In this document: one piece after another, positions 53,694-62,427 of the stretch
Layout of the letters: each line of letters begins with the position of its first letter
How positions within the stretch are numbered: the first letter of the stretch is position 1
Source of the DNA: Polaribacter sp. SA4-10
Lineage (GTDB): Bacteria > Bacteroidota > Bacteroidia > Flavobacteriales > Flavobacteriaceae
DNA length: 64,000 nt
Direction of reading: 5' to 3'
Assembly: GCA_949519155.1 (NCBI GenBank)
Contig: CATIQU010000023.1
Coordinates: forward strand, 36,858 to 100,857
Position numbers and translations under genes: made by a program
Notes under the pieces: model-generated
What the model was told of the DNA's origin: nothing
The model's input: only the letters and a program-made list of their open reading frames with translations
Databases searched by the model: none

Positions 53694-53836
53694 AAGAAGG
53701 ATGATTTTTAATAAAACTTTGCCAAGTTTACGGAAAAATCAGCAAAAATCATCCCAAAAAATTATAAATATTGAATTAAATACAATCTTTTCTATGATTC
53801 AATTATCTTTGCAAGACTCAGAAAATAAGAACGTAG

Positions 53837-55105
53837 ATGTCTAAAGTTATTTCAGGATTTTCCAAACTAAGCAAACAAGAGAAAATTAATTGGTTAGCAG
53901 AAAATTATTTTAAAAAGAATGCCCATGTTGTTAAAATTATAAAGCAGTATTGGAATTCTGATGAAAAACTACAACAATTACATGACGATTTTATAGAAAA
54001 CACCCTGACTAATTTTTACATGCCGTTTGGGGTTGCTCCCAATTTCTTAATTAATAATGAGACCTATGTAGTTCCTATGGTTATTGAAGAAAGCTCCGTA
54101 GTAGCCGCAGCTTCATTAGTCGCAAAATATTGGAGCACAAGAGGTGGTTTTAAAACTACGGTTTTAGGAACCACAAAAATTGGACAAGTGCACTTTATGT
54201 TTGAAGGGGATAAAAAAGATTTAGCTACCTATTTTACTAAAAATAAAACAAAATTAGTTGCTGCAACCGCTTCCATTACTAAAAACATGGAAAAACGTGG
54301 TGGCGGAATTTTAGACCTACAATTAGTCGATAAAACAGATAAGTTAACCAATTACTATCAATTGCATGTCACATTTGAAACGAAAGATTCAATGGGAGCA
54401 AATTTCATTAATTCCTGTTTAGAAGCGATTGCAAACGCTTTTAGAAACGAACAGATTGAAATTGTAATGAGCATCCTTTCTAATTTTGTTCCAGACTGTT
54501 TGGTGCGTGCAGAAGTAAGTTGTCCGATTGCCGATTTGGGTGGAGAAAACCCGCAGAAATTTGCAGAAAAATTTTATCAAGCAGTACAAATTGCCCAGAT
54601 AGAACCCTACAGAGCCGTAACCCACAACAAAGGAATTATGAACGGTATTGATGCGGTGGTGTTGGCAACAGGAAACGATTTTAGAGCCGTTGAAGCCGGA
54701 GCGCACGCATACGCTACCAAAGAAGGTTCTTATAAAAGCTTGTCTCAGTGCACCATTGATCATGGAGTTTTTAAATTTTGGTTAGACATTCCATTGGCAT
54801 TAGGAACAGTTGGTGGATTAACGGGCTTACATCCGATGGCGAAATTATCATTAGAAATGTTGCAAAAACCATCCGCAAACAGACTGATGGAAATTGTTGC
54901 AGCAGCTGGATTGGCTCAAAACTTTGCAGCATTAAGAGCCCTCACAACCAAAGGCATTCAGCATGGGCATATGAAAATGCATTTACAAAACATTTTAAAC
55001 CAATTGGGTGCAAATGCTTTAGAGAAAGATAAAATTGCTGCTTATTTTGAAGGGAAAACAGTAACGCATGCAGCAGTAGTTTCTAAATTTGAAGAAATAA
55101 AATAA
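53837..55105 (+). CDS. Hydroxymethylglutaryl-CoA reductase (class II)
   Basis: Reduces HMG-CoA to mevalonate, the committed step of the mevalonate pathway. The 422-residue protein has the class II pattern: VVPMVIEESSVVAAAS (substrate loop with Glu, near residues 75-90), DSMGANFIN (near 184-192), HNKGIMNGIDAVVLATGND (near 259-277) and GTVGGLTGLHP. A TATCTTTG -7 element is at 53804-53811. The isoprenoid genes that follow are consistent with biosynthesis rather than mevalonate degradation. Confidence 0.94.
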   Translation: MSKVISGFSKLSKQEKINWLAENYFKKNAHVVKIIKQYWNSDEKLQQLHDDFIENTLTNFYMPFGVAPNFLINNETYVVPMVIEESSVVAAASLVAKYWSTRGGFKTTVLGTTKIGQVHFMFEGDKKDLATYFTKNKTKLVAATASITKNMEKRGGGILDLQLVDKTDKLTNYYQLHVTFETKDSMGANFINSCLEAIANAFRNEQIEIVMSILSNFVPDCLVRAEVSCPIADLGGENPQKFAEKFYQAVQIAQIEPYRAVTHNKGIMNGIDAVVLATGNDFRAVEAGAHAYATKEGSYKSLSQCTIDHGVFKFWLDIPLALGTVGGLTGLHPMAKLSLEMLQKPSANRLMEIVAAAGLAQNFAALRALTTKGIQHGHMKMHLQNILNQLGANALEKDKIAAYFEGKTVTHAAVVSKFEEIK

Positions 55106-55122
55106 AAAGAGGCGTCACAGCT

Positions 55123-56073
55123 TTGACCATAAATATTTTGAAAAACTTTTACTCTAACGGAAAATTATTATTAACAGGAGAATATCTTGTTTTAGATGGA
55201 GCAACTTCTTTGGCATTGCCAACAAAATTTGGGCAAGATTTAACGGTTGAGCATCTAAACGAACCTCAATTAATCTGGGGTAGTTTTACACACACTGGTA
55301 CCTGTTGGTTTGAAGCCATTTTCGATTTGACAAAACTGCGTTTGATGAGTTGTACATTTCATTCTGAAAAAGAAGGGAATGCCGATCTAATTGCAGAAAC
55401 CTTATTAAAAATCTTACAAGCAGCAAAACAATTAAATCCAGATTTTTTAAAAACTGAAAATGGTTTTGTAGTGAAAACTAACTTAACTTTTCCAAAAAAT
55501 TGGGGCTTAGGAACTTCCTCTACTTTAATCAATTCGATTGCCAACTGGGCAGAAGTAGACGCCTTTCAGTTACTGTGGAATTCTTTTAAAGGGAGTGGTT
55601 ACGATGTTGCATGTGCGCAAAATGACTCGCCTATCTATTATCAAATCAAAAATAAAAAACCAATTATTACGCCTGTTGTATTCAATCCCAGTTTTAAGGA
55701 AAACTTATTTTTTGTCTATTTAAACGAAAAGCAAGATTCTAAAGAAGGCATTTTAGCCTACAGAAAACAAAAAGAACTGCAGCAAACAGAACAGGACATT
55801 GTACGCATTTCAGAAATTTCAGCGGCATTTGTAAAAGCAGTAACCCTTGAGGAGTTGAATACTTTAATCATTGCACATGAAAAAATTATTGGTGAAATTA
55901 TTCAGATAAAACCCGTAAAAGAAAGATTGTTTCCAGATTATTTTGGAGAAGTAAAAAGTTTAGGTGCTTGGGGAGGCGATTTTGTTTTGGTAACAGGAAA
56001 TGAACAAACGCCCGATTATTTTAAAAACAAAGGATTCAATACCGTTCTAAGGTATCATGAAATCATATTATAA
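55123..56073 (+). CDS. GYDIA family GHMP kinase (candidate phosphomevalonate kinase)
   Basis: A 316-residue GHMP-superfamily kinase. Motif 1 (GKLLLTGEYLVLDGA) is at residues 12-26 in this start choice, the phosphate loop GLGTSSTLI near 127-135, and SGSGYDVACA near 155-164 resembles the G-x-G-F/Y-D-V motif of phosphomevalonate kinases. Mevalonate kinase and the decarboxylase are encoded nearby, but no classical phosphomevalonate kinase is, so I infer that role; it is not demonstrated. Starts are TTG: 55123 gives five extra residues, and TTG 55138 (MKNFYSNGK) is equally likely. Confidence 0.85.
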   Translation: MTINILKNFYSNGKLLLTGEYLVLDGATSLALPTKFGQDLTVEHLNEPQLIWGSFTHTGTCWFEAIFDLTKLRLMSCTFHSEKEGNADLIAETLLKILQAAKQLNPDFLKTENGFVVKTNLTFPKNWGLGTSSTLINSIANWAEVDAFQLLWNSFKGSGYDVACAQNDSPIYYQIKNKKPIITPVVFNPSFKENLFFVYLNEKQDSKEGILAYRKQKELQQTEQDIVRISEISAAFVKAVTLEELNTLIIAHEKIIGEIIQIKPVKERLFPDYFGEVKSLGAWGGDFVLVTGNEQTPDYFKNKGFNTVLRYHEIIL

Positions 56074-56080
56074 AAAATAA

Positions 56081-57292
56081 ATGAACAAAGTAATCATTAT
56101 AGGAGGCGGTGCAGCAGGATATTTTACAGCGATCAACGCAAAAGAAAAGAATCCCGATTTAGACATTACCATTCTTGAGAAAGGAAAAGATGTTTTACAG
56201 AAAGTGAAAATTTCTGGAGGTGGTCGTTGCAATGTTACACACGCTTGTTTTGATCCTAAAGAGTTGGTAGCGTTTTACCCAAGAGGCGCAAAAGAATTGT
56301 TAGGCCCCTTTCATCAATTTATGACAGGAGATACTTTTGAATGGTTTGATGATCGTGGTGTTCCGTTAAAAATTGAGGATGACAATCGTGTGTTTCCAGA
56401 AGCAAATACTAGTCAGGCAATCATAGATTGTTTTCAAAAATCTGTTGACAACTTAGGAATTAAAGTGTTGACAAATCATGGCGTGAATTCCATTTATCAA
56501 CAAGACAGTAGATGGGTTGTGAACACAAAGCAGCAAAACTTTGAAGCCGATAAAGTAGTTATTGCAGCCGGAAGTTCTAAGAAAGTCTGGGAGCTTTGCG
56601 AAACCTTAGATCATAGCATTGTAGACCCCGTTCCGTCCTTATTTACGTTTAATATAAAGGATAAAAGATTGACGGATTTGTTAGGTATTTCGGTACCCAA
56701 TGCAACCGTTAGTATACAAGGAACAAAATTAGAAGCCTCCGGGCCTTTATTAATTACCCATTGGGGAATGAGTGGTCCTGCCGTTTTAAAATTATCAGCT
56801 TTTGGAGCGAGAATTTTAGCAGACAAAAACTACCAGTATAATATTGAAGTCAATTGGCTCTCAAGACCAACCGATAAAATACTAAATGTATTACTGAATT
56901 TAAAAAAGAAAGAACCCCGAAAAACGGTATCATTAAAATCGCCATTTACAGAGATTTCAAAAAGATTGTGGGAGCGTTTTGTGACGTTTTCAGGCATTCA
57001 GCCTACTCAAAATTGGGCAGACTTAAACAGTCGACAATTGGAAGACTTGGCAAATCAATTGACCCATGGGCATTATAACGCAAATGGTAGAACTACCTTT
57101 AAAGATGAGTTTGTAACTGCTGGGGGTGTTGATTTAAAGGAAATTAACTTCAAACGCTTTGAAAGTAAACAGCATAAAAACCTCTTTTTGGTTGGAGAAG
57201 TGTTGAATATTGATGCGGTAACTGGCGGATTTAATTTTCAGAATGCTTGGACAGGGGGGTATATCTGTTCAAAAGCGCTGGCAGAAAAATAA
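56081..57292 (+). CDS. NAD(P)/FAD-dependent oxidoreductase (HI0933/BaiN family)
   Basis: A 403-residue flavoprotein of the HI0933-like group. The dinucleotide motif GGGAAGYFTA is at residues 8-17, and ISGGGRCNVTH (near 44-54) and FNFQNAWTGGYICSKALAE (C-terminus) are hallmarks. The natural substrate of this family is mostly unknown. It follows the GHMP kinase by seven bases and precedes the redoxin gene by nine, so all appear to share a transcript. Confidence 0.92.
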   Translation: MNKVIIIGGGAAGYFTAINAKEKNPDLDITILEKGKDVLQKVKISGGGRCNVTHACFDPKELVAFYPRGAKELLGPFHQFMTGDTFEWFDDRGVPLKIEDDNRVFPEANTSQAIIDCFQKSVDNLGIKVLTNHGVNSIYQQDSRWVVNTKQQNFEADKVVIAAGSSKKVWELCETLDHSIVDPVPSLFTFNIKDKRLTDLLGISVPNATVSIQGTKLEASGPLLITHWGMSGPAVLKLSAFGARILADKNYQYNIEVNWLSRPTDKILNVLLNLKKKEPRKTVSLKSPFTEISKRLWERFVTFSGIQPTQNWADLNSRQLEDLANQLTHGHYNANGRTTFKDEFVTAGGVDLKEINFKRFESKQHKNLFLVGEVLNIDAVTGGFNFQNAWTGGYICSKALAEK

Positions 57293-57301
57293 AATAAAAA
57301 C

Positions 57302-57856
57302 ATGGCATTAACAGTATCTAATCAATTTCCAACGGGAACAAAAGCACCCGATTTTACGTTACTAAATACGGTGGACGGTACGCATGTTTCGTTATCAGAA
57401 CTTAAAGGCGCAAAGGGAACGGTTATTTTCTTTATTTGTAATCACTGTCCGTTTGTCATTCATATTAATGATGAATTGGTAAAAATAGCCAGTGACTATC
57501 AAGAAAAAGAGATTGGTTTTATTGCGATTAGTTCGAATGAAATTGAGAACTATCCGCAAGACGGGCCCAAGTACATGAAGGCGGTTGCAGAAAAAGAACA
57601 CTATCCTTTTTCGTATTTGTTTGATGAAACGCAGGAAGTTGCAAAAGATTATGACGCTGCATGCACGCCTGATTTTTATGTCTTTGATGCGGATTTAAAG
57701 TCAGTATATCACGGGCAATTAGATGCCTCTCGCCCTGGGAACGGGATTCCAGTTTCTGGAATTGATCTTCGGAATGCCATTGAAAAAACAATTGCAAATA
57801 AGCCGGTTTTAGAAAACCAAAAACCAAGTATGGGGTGTGGTATTAAGTGGCGATAA
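57302..57856 (+). CDS. Thioredoxin family protein (AhpC/TSA-like redoxin)
   Basis: A 184-residue cytosolic redoxin with the fold of the AhpC/TSA and TlpA-like group. The redox pair is in ICNHCPFV (CxxC near residues 42-45). DFTLLNTVDG near residues 17-26 opens the redoxin domain, and TPDFYVFD carries the cis-Pro region. There is no signal peptide. It is the last gene of the plus-strand run that starts at 53837. Confidence 0.85.
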   Translation: MALTVSNQFPTGTKAPDFTLLNTVDGTHVSLSELKGAKGTVIFFICNHCPFVIHINDELVKIASDYQEKEIGFIAISSNEIENYPQDGPKYMKAVAEKEHYPFSYLFDETQEVAKDYDAACTPDFYVFDADLKSVYHGQLDASRPGNGIPVSGIDLRNAIEKTIANKPVLENQKPSMGCGIKWR

Positions 57857-57896
57857 GCACGAAGTTTAAAATTTGTAAGTGTATTGGCAAGGTTTC

Positions 57897-58300
57897 TTAA
57901 CGAGTAGTTAATAGTTCTTTCACGCTATTCTTGTCTAGTGGTTTACAAATGTACTTTGAGACAATTTTATAGCGAGTAGCCCTTTCTTTGTTTTCTTTAC
58001 TGTCTTCTGAGGTGAGTATGAATACCTTAGGAGTTGAGTTTTTTGCAGCTTTGGTTTGTGTGTATTCTTCTAAAAACGACCATCCATTCATTTCGGGCAT
58101 GTTAATGTCTAAAAATATCACGTCTGGTGCTGGATACTCTCCCTCGTTGTTTTTTTGTGTTAGATATCTTAAAGCTTTATTTGCATCCTCAAAGGTTATG
58201 ACTTTGGTTGTAAGTTGAGTTTTTCAATAATTCTTTGATTGTAAAAATTTGCAATTAGATCATCGTCTATTAGTAGAATTGAAGTTTTAATAGTACTCAC
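57897..58300 (-). pseudogene. Frameshifted single-domain response regulator
   Basis: A CheY-like receiver without an output domain. The N-terminal part (from GTG 58300) has ILLIDDDLIANFY with the acidic pocket, then loses the frame near 58202-58219, where one base seems missing between NL and TTKVITFEDA. The second part holds FLDINMPEMNGWSFLEEY (phospho-acceptor Asp) and the conserved Lys in CKPLD before the stop at 57897. All active-site residues are preserved, so the change is recent or a sequencing error. No histidine kinase is adjacent. Confidence 0.78.
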
Positions 58301-58379
58301 TTTATAATTTTTTATACATAAAAAGGAGTGTTTTCCTTTTAGGGTAAGGAATTTATTTGCGTTGAAAGTTTGAGAAATT

Positions 58380-58625
58380 TTACCCAATTTCACCACGATG
58401 CGGTTTTAGCGCATCTCTGTAAGTTTTCATTTCGGCTTCTGCAACGGTAATAAATGCTGAAACGAGCATTGGGTTTTTTTCTTGCTGACCAATTTCGTGA
58501 AAAGGCAATTTTTCGAGATCGGCAAATTCTTTTAAATGAATGGTATGGTGTTTTGCCGTTGCTGCGGCATCTTCGCCTCTAAAATCCCACAGTAATTTTA
58601 TTTTTCTACTCAAAACAGTTTGCAT
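58380..58625 (-). CDS. Conserved hypothetical protein next to thiN
   Basis: An 81-residue soluble protein, rich in His and charged residues, with no cysteine and no membrane segment. It abuts the thiamine diphosphokinase gene (stop of one, start of the other within a few bases) on the same strand. I recall similar small proteins beside thiN in other Flavobacteriaceae, but no function. The segment DALKPHRGEIG ends the protein. Confidence 0.68.
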   Translation of the reverse strand: MQTVLSRKIKLLWDFRGEDAAATAKHHTIHLKEFADLEKLPFHEIGQQEKNPMLVSAFITVAEAEMKTYRDALKPHRGEIG

Positions 58626-59231
58626 TTAATGATGCATAAAAATAAGCAATTCACCCGTTTCAAAAGAGATATTGACTTCTTTTTTTGTGGCTTTGTTTCG
58701 AGTGCCAATTTTTGCACCAAAAGTCAAGGTTTCATTTTGTAAAGGATATAGCAATCCTTGGGTGGTAATTTTGGTTGCGGTAGGAAAGGGGAGTAGCGAA
58801 ACTATTTTGTTTAAACAACTGGAGAGTACCATTTCTTTGTCTCCAAAAAAGTAGCGTCCATAGTCATCTAAAAAAGTGATGTTTAGTTTTTTTTGCCATT
58901 GCAAAGCCGTGTGCAAATTTCCTAAAAAATGATCTTGTTCTTTTCCGCTTGCGCCGTAAACATGAATGTTCTTGAAATTTCGATCAAATAAAATCTGGAG
59001 TATTTTATCAAAATCGGTAAAATTCTGATCGGGTGTGTGAATCGTTTCAATATCTTTTGGAAGTGTTGCTAAAGAATCAAAATCGCCACTTATAAAATGT
59101 GGCTGAATCTGATTTTCTTTTAAGTATTGGTAAGCGCCATCTGTAGCACAAATGAGCTCATATTTTGAGATGTCTGGCAAATTAGTAGGTTTCTCACCAT
59201 TCAATAGTAAAAAAACGTTGGGTGTATTCAT
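58626..59231 (-). CDS. thiN: Thiamine diphosphokinase
   Basis: Transfers pyrophosphate from ATP to thiamine to make the cofactor TPP. The 201-residue protein has the family segments ATDGAYQYL (near residues 31-39), ISGDFDSL (near 52-59) and the DFDK...YGASGKEQDHFLGN catalytic region (near 75-106, in pieces). The frame is open to 59426, but ATG 59231 gives the normal N-terminus MNTPNVFLLLNGE. The upstream extension would run into mvaD and has an unlikely Cys-rich composition. Confidence 0.93.
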   Translation of the reverse strand: MNTPNVFLLLNGEKPTNLPDISKYELICATDGAYQYLKENQIQPHFISGDFDSLATLPKDIETIHTPDQNFTDFDKILQILFDRNFKNIHVYGASGKEQDHFLGNLHTALQWQKKLNITFLDDYGRYFFGDKEMVLSSCLNKIVSLLPFPTATKITTQGLLYPLQNETLTFGAKIGTRNKATKKEVNISFETGELLIFMHH

Positions 59232-59297
59232 GGTTGCAAAAATACCTAAAATGCAGTTAAAATATTTGGTAGAAATAGTTTTATCTTTGACACAAAT

Positions 59298-60386
59298 ATG
59301 ACACGTTTGAATACAGCACAATTTATTTCTGAATCTTCTTCGGAAAAGATAGAAAAAGCAAGTTTTACTTGGCAAACACCGAGTAATATTGCATTGATAA
59401 AATATTGGGGAAAGAGCAATCCACAAATCCCTAAAAATGCCTCTATTAGTTTTACGTTAAACAATTGTCATACCAAGACAACCATCGATTTTTCTAAGAA
59501 AGAAAAGACTTTGGAAGTTGAATTTAAGTTGTTCTTTGAAGGAAAAGAGAAAGCAGAATTCAAACCTAAAATTGCCGAGTTTTTCAAAAGAATCCAACAG
59601 TATTGTCCTTATGTTTTAGAATATGATATGACCATACATTCCGAGAATTCTTTCCCGCATAGTAGTGGAATTGCTTCCTCAGCGAGTGGTTTAAGTGCCA
59701 TCGCAATGTGTTTAATGAGTTTAGAAACGGTATTAAATCCAAGTTTAACTCAGAAATTCATCAATAAAAAAGCGTCTTTTTTAGCGCGATTGGGTTCTGG
59801 CAGTGCGAGCAGAAGTATTGAAGGGCCTTTAGTGGTTTGGGGAACACACCCGGAAGTTGAAGGAAGTTCTGATTTGTTTGGGGTGCCATTTCCATACAAA
59901 GTACATGCGAACTTTAATAATTATAAAGATGCTATCTTATTGGTAGACAAAGGAGAAAAACAAGTTTCAAGTACGATTGGTCATAATTTAATGATCGATC
60001 ATGCCTATGCCGAAAATCGTTTTAAGCAAGCCAATGAGAACTTGACTAAAATGGCAGACATTCTTCAAAGTGGCGACTTGAAAGCTTTTGTTAGTTTGGT
60101 AGAAAGTGAAGCGTTGACTTTGCATGCGATGATGTTGACGAGCATTCCGTATTTTATTTTAATGAAACCAAACACGCTAGAAGTGATTCATAAAGTTTGG
60201 CAATACCGTCAAGAAAACAATAGTAATCTTTGTTTTACTTTAGATGCGGGTGCCAATGTGCATTTGTTGTATCCAGAAAGTGAGGAAACGAGTGTGAATC
60301 ATTTTATAGAAAATACCTTGTCTCCGTTTTGTGAGAAAAAACAATACATTTATGATCGTGTTGGTTTTGGGGCAAAAGAACTTTAA
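59298..60386 (+). CDS. mvaD: Diphosphomevalonate decarboxylase
   Basis: The ATP-dependent decarboxylase that makes isopentenyl diphosphate from mevalonate diphosphate. The 362-residue protein has the GHMP-type ATP loop SSGIASSASGLSAIA (near residues 117-131), NIALIKYWGKS (near 33-43) and the active-site GSGSASRSI (near 167-175). TATCTTTG at 59282-59289 is a likely -7 element only nine bases before the ATG, so the leader would be very short. It is divergent from thiN. Confidence 0.94.
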   Translation: MTRLNTAQFISESSSEKIEKASFTWQTPSNIALIKYWGKSNPQIPKNASISFTLNNCHTKTTIDFSKKEKTLEVEFKLFFEGKEKAEFKPKIAEFFKRIQQYCPYVLEYDMTIHSENSFPHSSGIASSASGLSAIAMCLMSLETVLNPSLTQKFINKKASFLARLGSGSASRSIEGPLVVWGTHPEVEGSSDLFGVPFPYKVHANFNNYKDAILLVDKGEKQVSSTIGHNLMIDHAYAENRFKQANENLTKMADILQSGDLKAFVSLVESEALTLHAMMLTSIPYFILMKPNTLEVIHKVWQYRQENNSNLCFTLDAGANVHLLYPESEETSVNHFIENTLSPFCEKKQYIYDRVGFGAKEL

Positions 60387-60481
60387 ATTTTTGAAATCTG
60401 AGATTAAAAAAAATAAAAAGTAGAGAAAAAAGTATCTGTAAATAATAGGCGTTGGAAAGGATTCTTACAACAATTAGAATC

Positions 60482-60514
60482 TTGCTTTCATTCATTTATT
60501 TATTTGTATTTTTG
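60482..60514 (+). promoter_or_regulatory. Promoter for the mevalonate kinase gene
   Basis: TTG at 60482-60484, a 22-base spacer and TATTTTTG at 60507-60514. Transcription would start near 60520, downstream of the first in-frame ATG (60517) and upstream of the second (60532), which decides the start. Confidence 0.65.
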
Positions 60515-60531
60515 TAATGTTAAAACAAGTT

Positions 60532-61461
60532 ATGAAAGGACCCTTATTTTACGCTAAAATCTTACTTTTTGGAGAATACGGAATCATAAAAGATTCCAAA
60601 GGTTTAGCAATTCCCTTCAATGCCTATAGAGGTGCTTTAAAAACACCTACGGTTCCGGTAACTGAAGTTGCCAAAAAATCAAATGAAAATTTAGAGCGAT
60701 TGTACCAGTATTTAGTAGCACTAGATACCGATTTGGTTGCGTTTAATTTTGATGCACTAAAATCGGATATTGATGCTGGTATGTATTTTGATTCTTCAAT
60801 TCCTCAAGGATATGGTGTTGGGAGTTCTGGGGCCTTGGTTGCTTCAATTTACGACCAATATGCAGCAGATAAAATTACTGTTTTAGAAAACTTAACCCGA
60901 GATAAATTGTTGAAGTTGAAGCAAATTTTTGCTGTAATGGAGTCCTTTTTTCATGGAAAGAGTTCTGGTTTAGATCCTTTGAATTCGTATTTAAGTTTAC
61001 CAATTCTAATTAATTCAAAAACACATATTGAACCCGCTGGTATTCCTTCTCAAAAGCAAGGGAAAGGCGCTGTTTTCTTATTGGATTCTGAGCAAGTTGG
61101 CGAAACGGCTCCGATGGTAAACATCTTTATGAATAAGATGAAGAATGATGGTTTTCGGAAAATGATCAGTGAAGAATTTGCAACTACTACAGACGCCTGT
61201 ATTGATGATTTCTTAGGCGGCAATGTAAAATCGTTGTTTGGCAATGTAAAATCTTTGTCTAAACTGGTTTTAAAGAATTTTAAACCCATGATTCCTACTG
61301 CTTTTCATCAAGTATGGGAACAAGGACTTCTTACCAATGAGTATTATTTAAAACTGTGTGGTTCTGGAGGTGGAGGTTATATTTTAGGCTTTACCGAGGA
61401 TTATGAAAAAGCGCAAAAAAGTTTAGAAAAATACAAGCTAGAGTTGGTGTACCGTTTCTAA
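60532..61461 (+). CDS. Mevalonate kinase (GHMP family)
   Basis: A 309-residue GHMP kinase that phosphorylates mevalonate at position 5. It opens with FYAKILLFGEYGIIKDSKG, has the ATP loop PQGYGVGSSGALVASI (near residues 92-107, split here) and a Gly-rich C-terminal motif CGSGGGGYILGF. The MK-type motif with HGKSSGLDPLNSY (near 143-155) supports mevalonate kinase. The first ATG at 60517 is excluded by the promoter position, so the start is set at 60532 (MKGPLFYAK). Confidence 0.88.
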   Translation: MKGPLFYAKILLFGEYGIIKDSKGLAIPFNAYRGALKTPTVPVTEVAKKSNENLERLYQYLVALDTDLVAFNFDALKSDIDAGMYFDSSIPQGYGVGSSGALVASIYDQYAADKITVLENLTRDKLLKLKQIFAVMESFFHGKSSGLDPLNSYLSLPILINSKTHIEPAGIPSQKQGKGAVFLLDSEQVGETAPMVNIFMNKMKNDGFRKMISEEFATTTDACIDDFLGGNVKSLFGNVKSLSKLVLKNFKPMIPTAFHQVWEQGLLTNEYYLKLCGSGGGGYILGFTEDYEKAQKSLEKYKLELVYRF

Positions 61462-61471
61462 AAACTACTTT

Positions 61472-62389
61472 ATGGATGCGCTTACAATTAAAAAAGTAAT
61501 TTATAAATTTTTAAGTTTGTTCTCTGTGGTTCGAGGATACAATATCTTAACCTTGGTGGTGGCGCAATACTTGGCTGCCATTTTTATTTTCTCTCCAAAC
61601 AAATCGTTACGCACCGTTCTTTTTGATGTCCATTTATTATTCATCGTTATTGCCACCGTTTGCGTAGTTGCTGCTGGGTATATTATCAATAATTTTTACG
61701 ATGCGAAAATGGACCTGATCAATCGGCCTGTAAAATCGAATTTAGATAGTTTTGTGAAGCAAGAAACCATCCTGAAATTGTATTTCCTTTTAAATTTTCT
61801 AGGTTTTGTTTTTGGTTTTTTAATTTCCTGGAGGGCGGCATTGTTTTTTGCCGTGTATATTTTTGCAATTTGGTTCTATTCTCACAAACTAAAGAAACTT
61901 GCATTTACGGGGTTGTTTTCTGCAACAATGCTCACCATACTTCCTTTCTTTGCAGTATTTATCTATTTTAAAAACTTTTCTAAAGTAATTTTTGTGCAAG
62001 CCATTTTTTTGTTTTTAGTAATTATGGTTCGAGAATTGATTAAAGATTTAGAGAATATAAAAGGGGCAATCGCAACCAATTACACTACATTTCCGGTTGT
62101 TTATGGAGAGCGAAAGACAAAGCAATTGTCACTCTTTTTATTAATTTCAACCTTGTTTCCTGTAAGTATTTTGTTAAGATATCCTGCGATAGGACTCATG
62201 CGCTACTATTTCTATTTTGCAGTGGTTTCCTTATTCTTTATTGGATTTTATTTGTGGAAATCTTCTCAGAAAAATCATTATCGGATTTTACACAATAGCC
62301 TAAAAATAGTGCTATTTATCGGTGTTTTTTGTTTGATTTTTATGGACCCGTCTTTAATTATTGAAAAAGTAATTGAGAGATTGTATTAA
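61472..62389 (+). CDS. UbiA-type geranylgeranyltransferase (ether-lipid synthase-like)
   Basis: A 305-residue membrane prenyltransferase with about eight helices. The first Asp-rich motif is NNFYDAKMDLINRP (near residues 71-84, Nx(3)DxxxD type); the second is RELIKDLENIKGA (near 185-197), where the usual final Asp is Ala. Flavobacterial homologues are annotated as geranylgeranylglycerol-phosphate geranylgeranyltransferase, the archaeal ether-lipid enzyme. It follows mevalonate kinase by ten bases, so prenyl-donor supply and use are co-transcribed. Confidence 0.85.
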   Translation: MDALTIKKVIYKFLSLFSVVRGYNILTLVVAQYLAAIFIFSPNKSLRTVLFDVHLLFIVIATVCVVAAGYIINNFYDAKMDLINRPVKSNLDSFVKQETILKLYFLLNFLGFVFGFLISWRAALFFAVYIFAIWFYSHKLKKLAFTGLFSATMLTILPFFAVFIYFKNFSKVIFVQAIFLFLVIMVRELIKDLENIKGAIATNYTTFPVVYGERKTKQLSLFLLISTLFPVSILLRYPAIGLMRYYFYFAVVSLFFIGFYLWKSSQKNHYRILHNSLKIVLFIGVFCLIFMDPSLIIEKVIERLY

Positions 62390-62412
62390 GATCTTCAATT
62401 TAAGTACCTTTG
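62381..62412 (+). promoter_or_regulatory. Promoter for rluB
   Basis: TTG at 62381-62383, a 21-base spacer and TACCTTTG at 62405-62412, 15 bases before the rluB start. The -33 element overlaps the end of the prenyltransferase gene. Confidence 0.65.
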
Positions 62413-62427
62413 CAAAAATTTTAATAA

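Noticed and set aside
59231..59426. A longer thiN start on the minus strand.
   Set aside because: The extension overlaps the start of mvaD on the other strand, has many cysteines and is not typical of the family.
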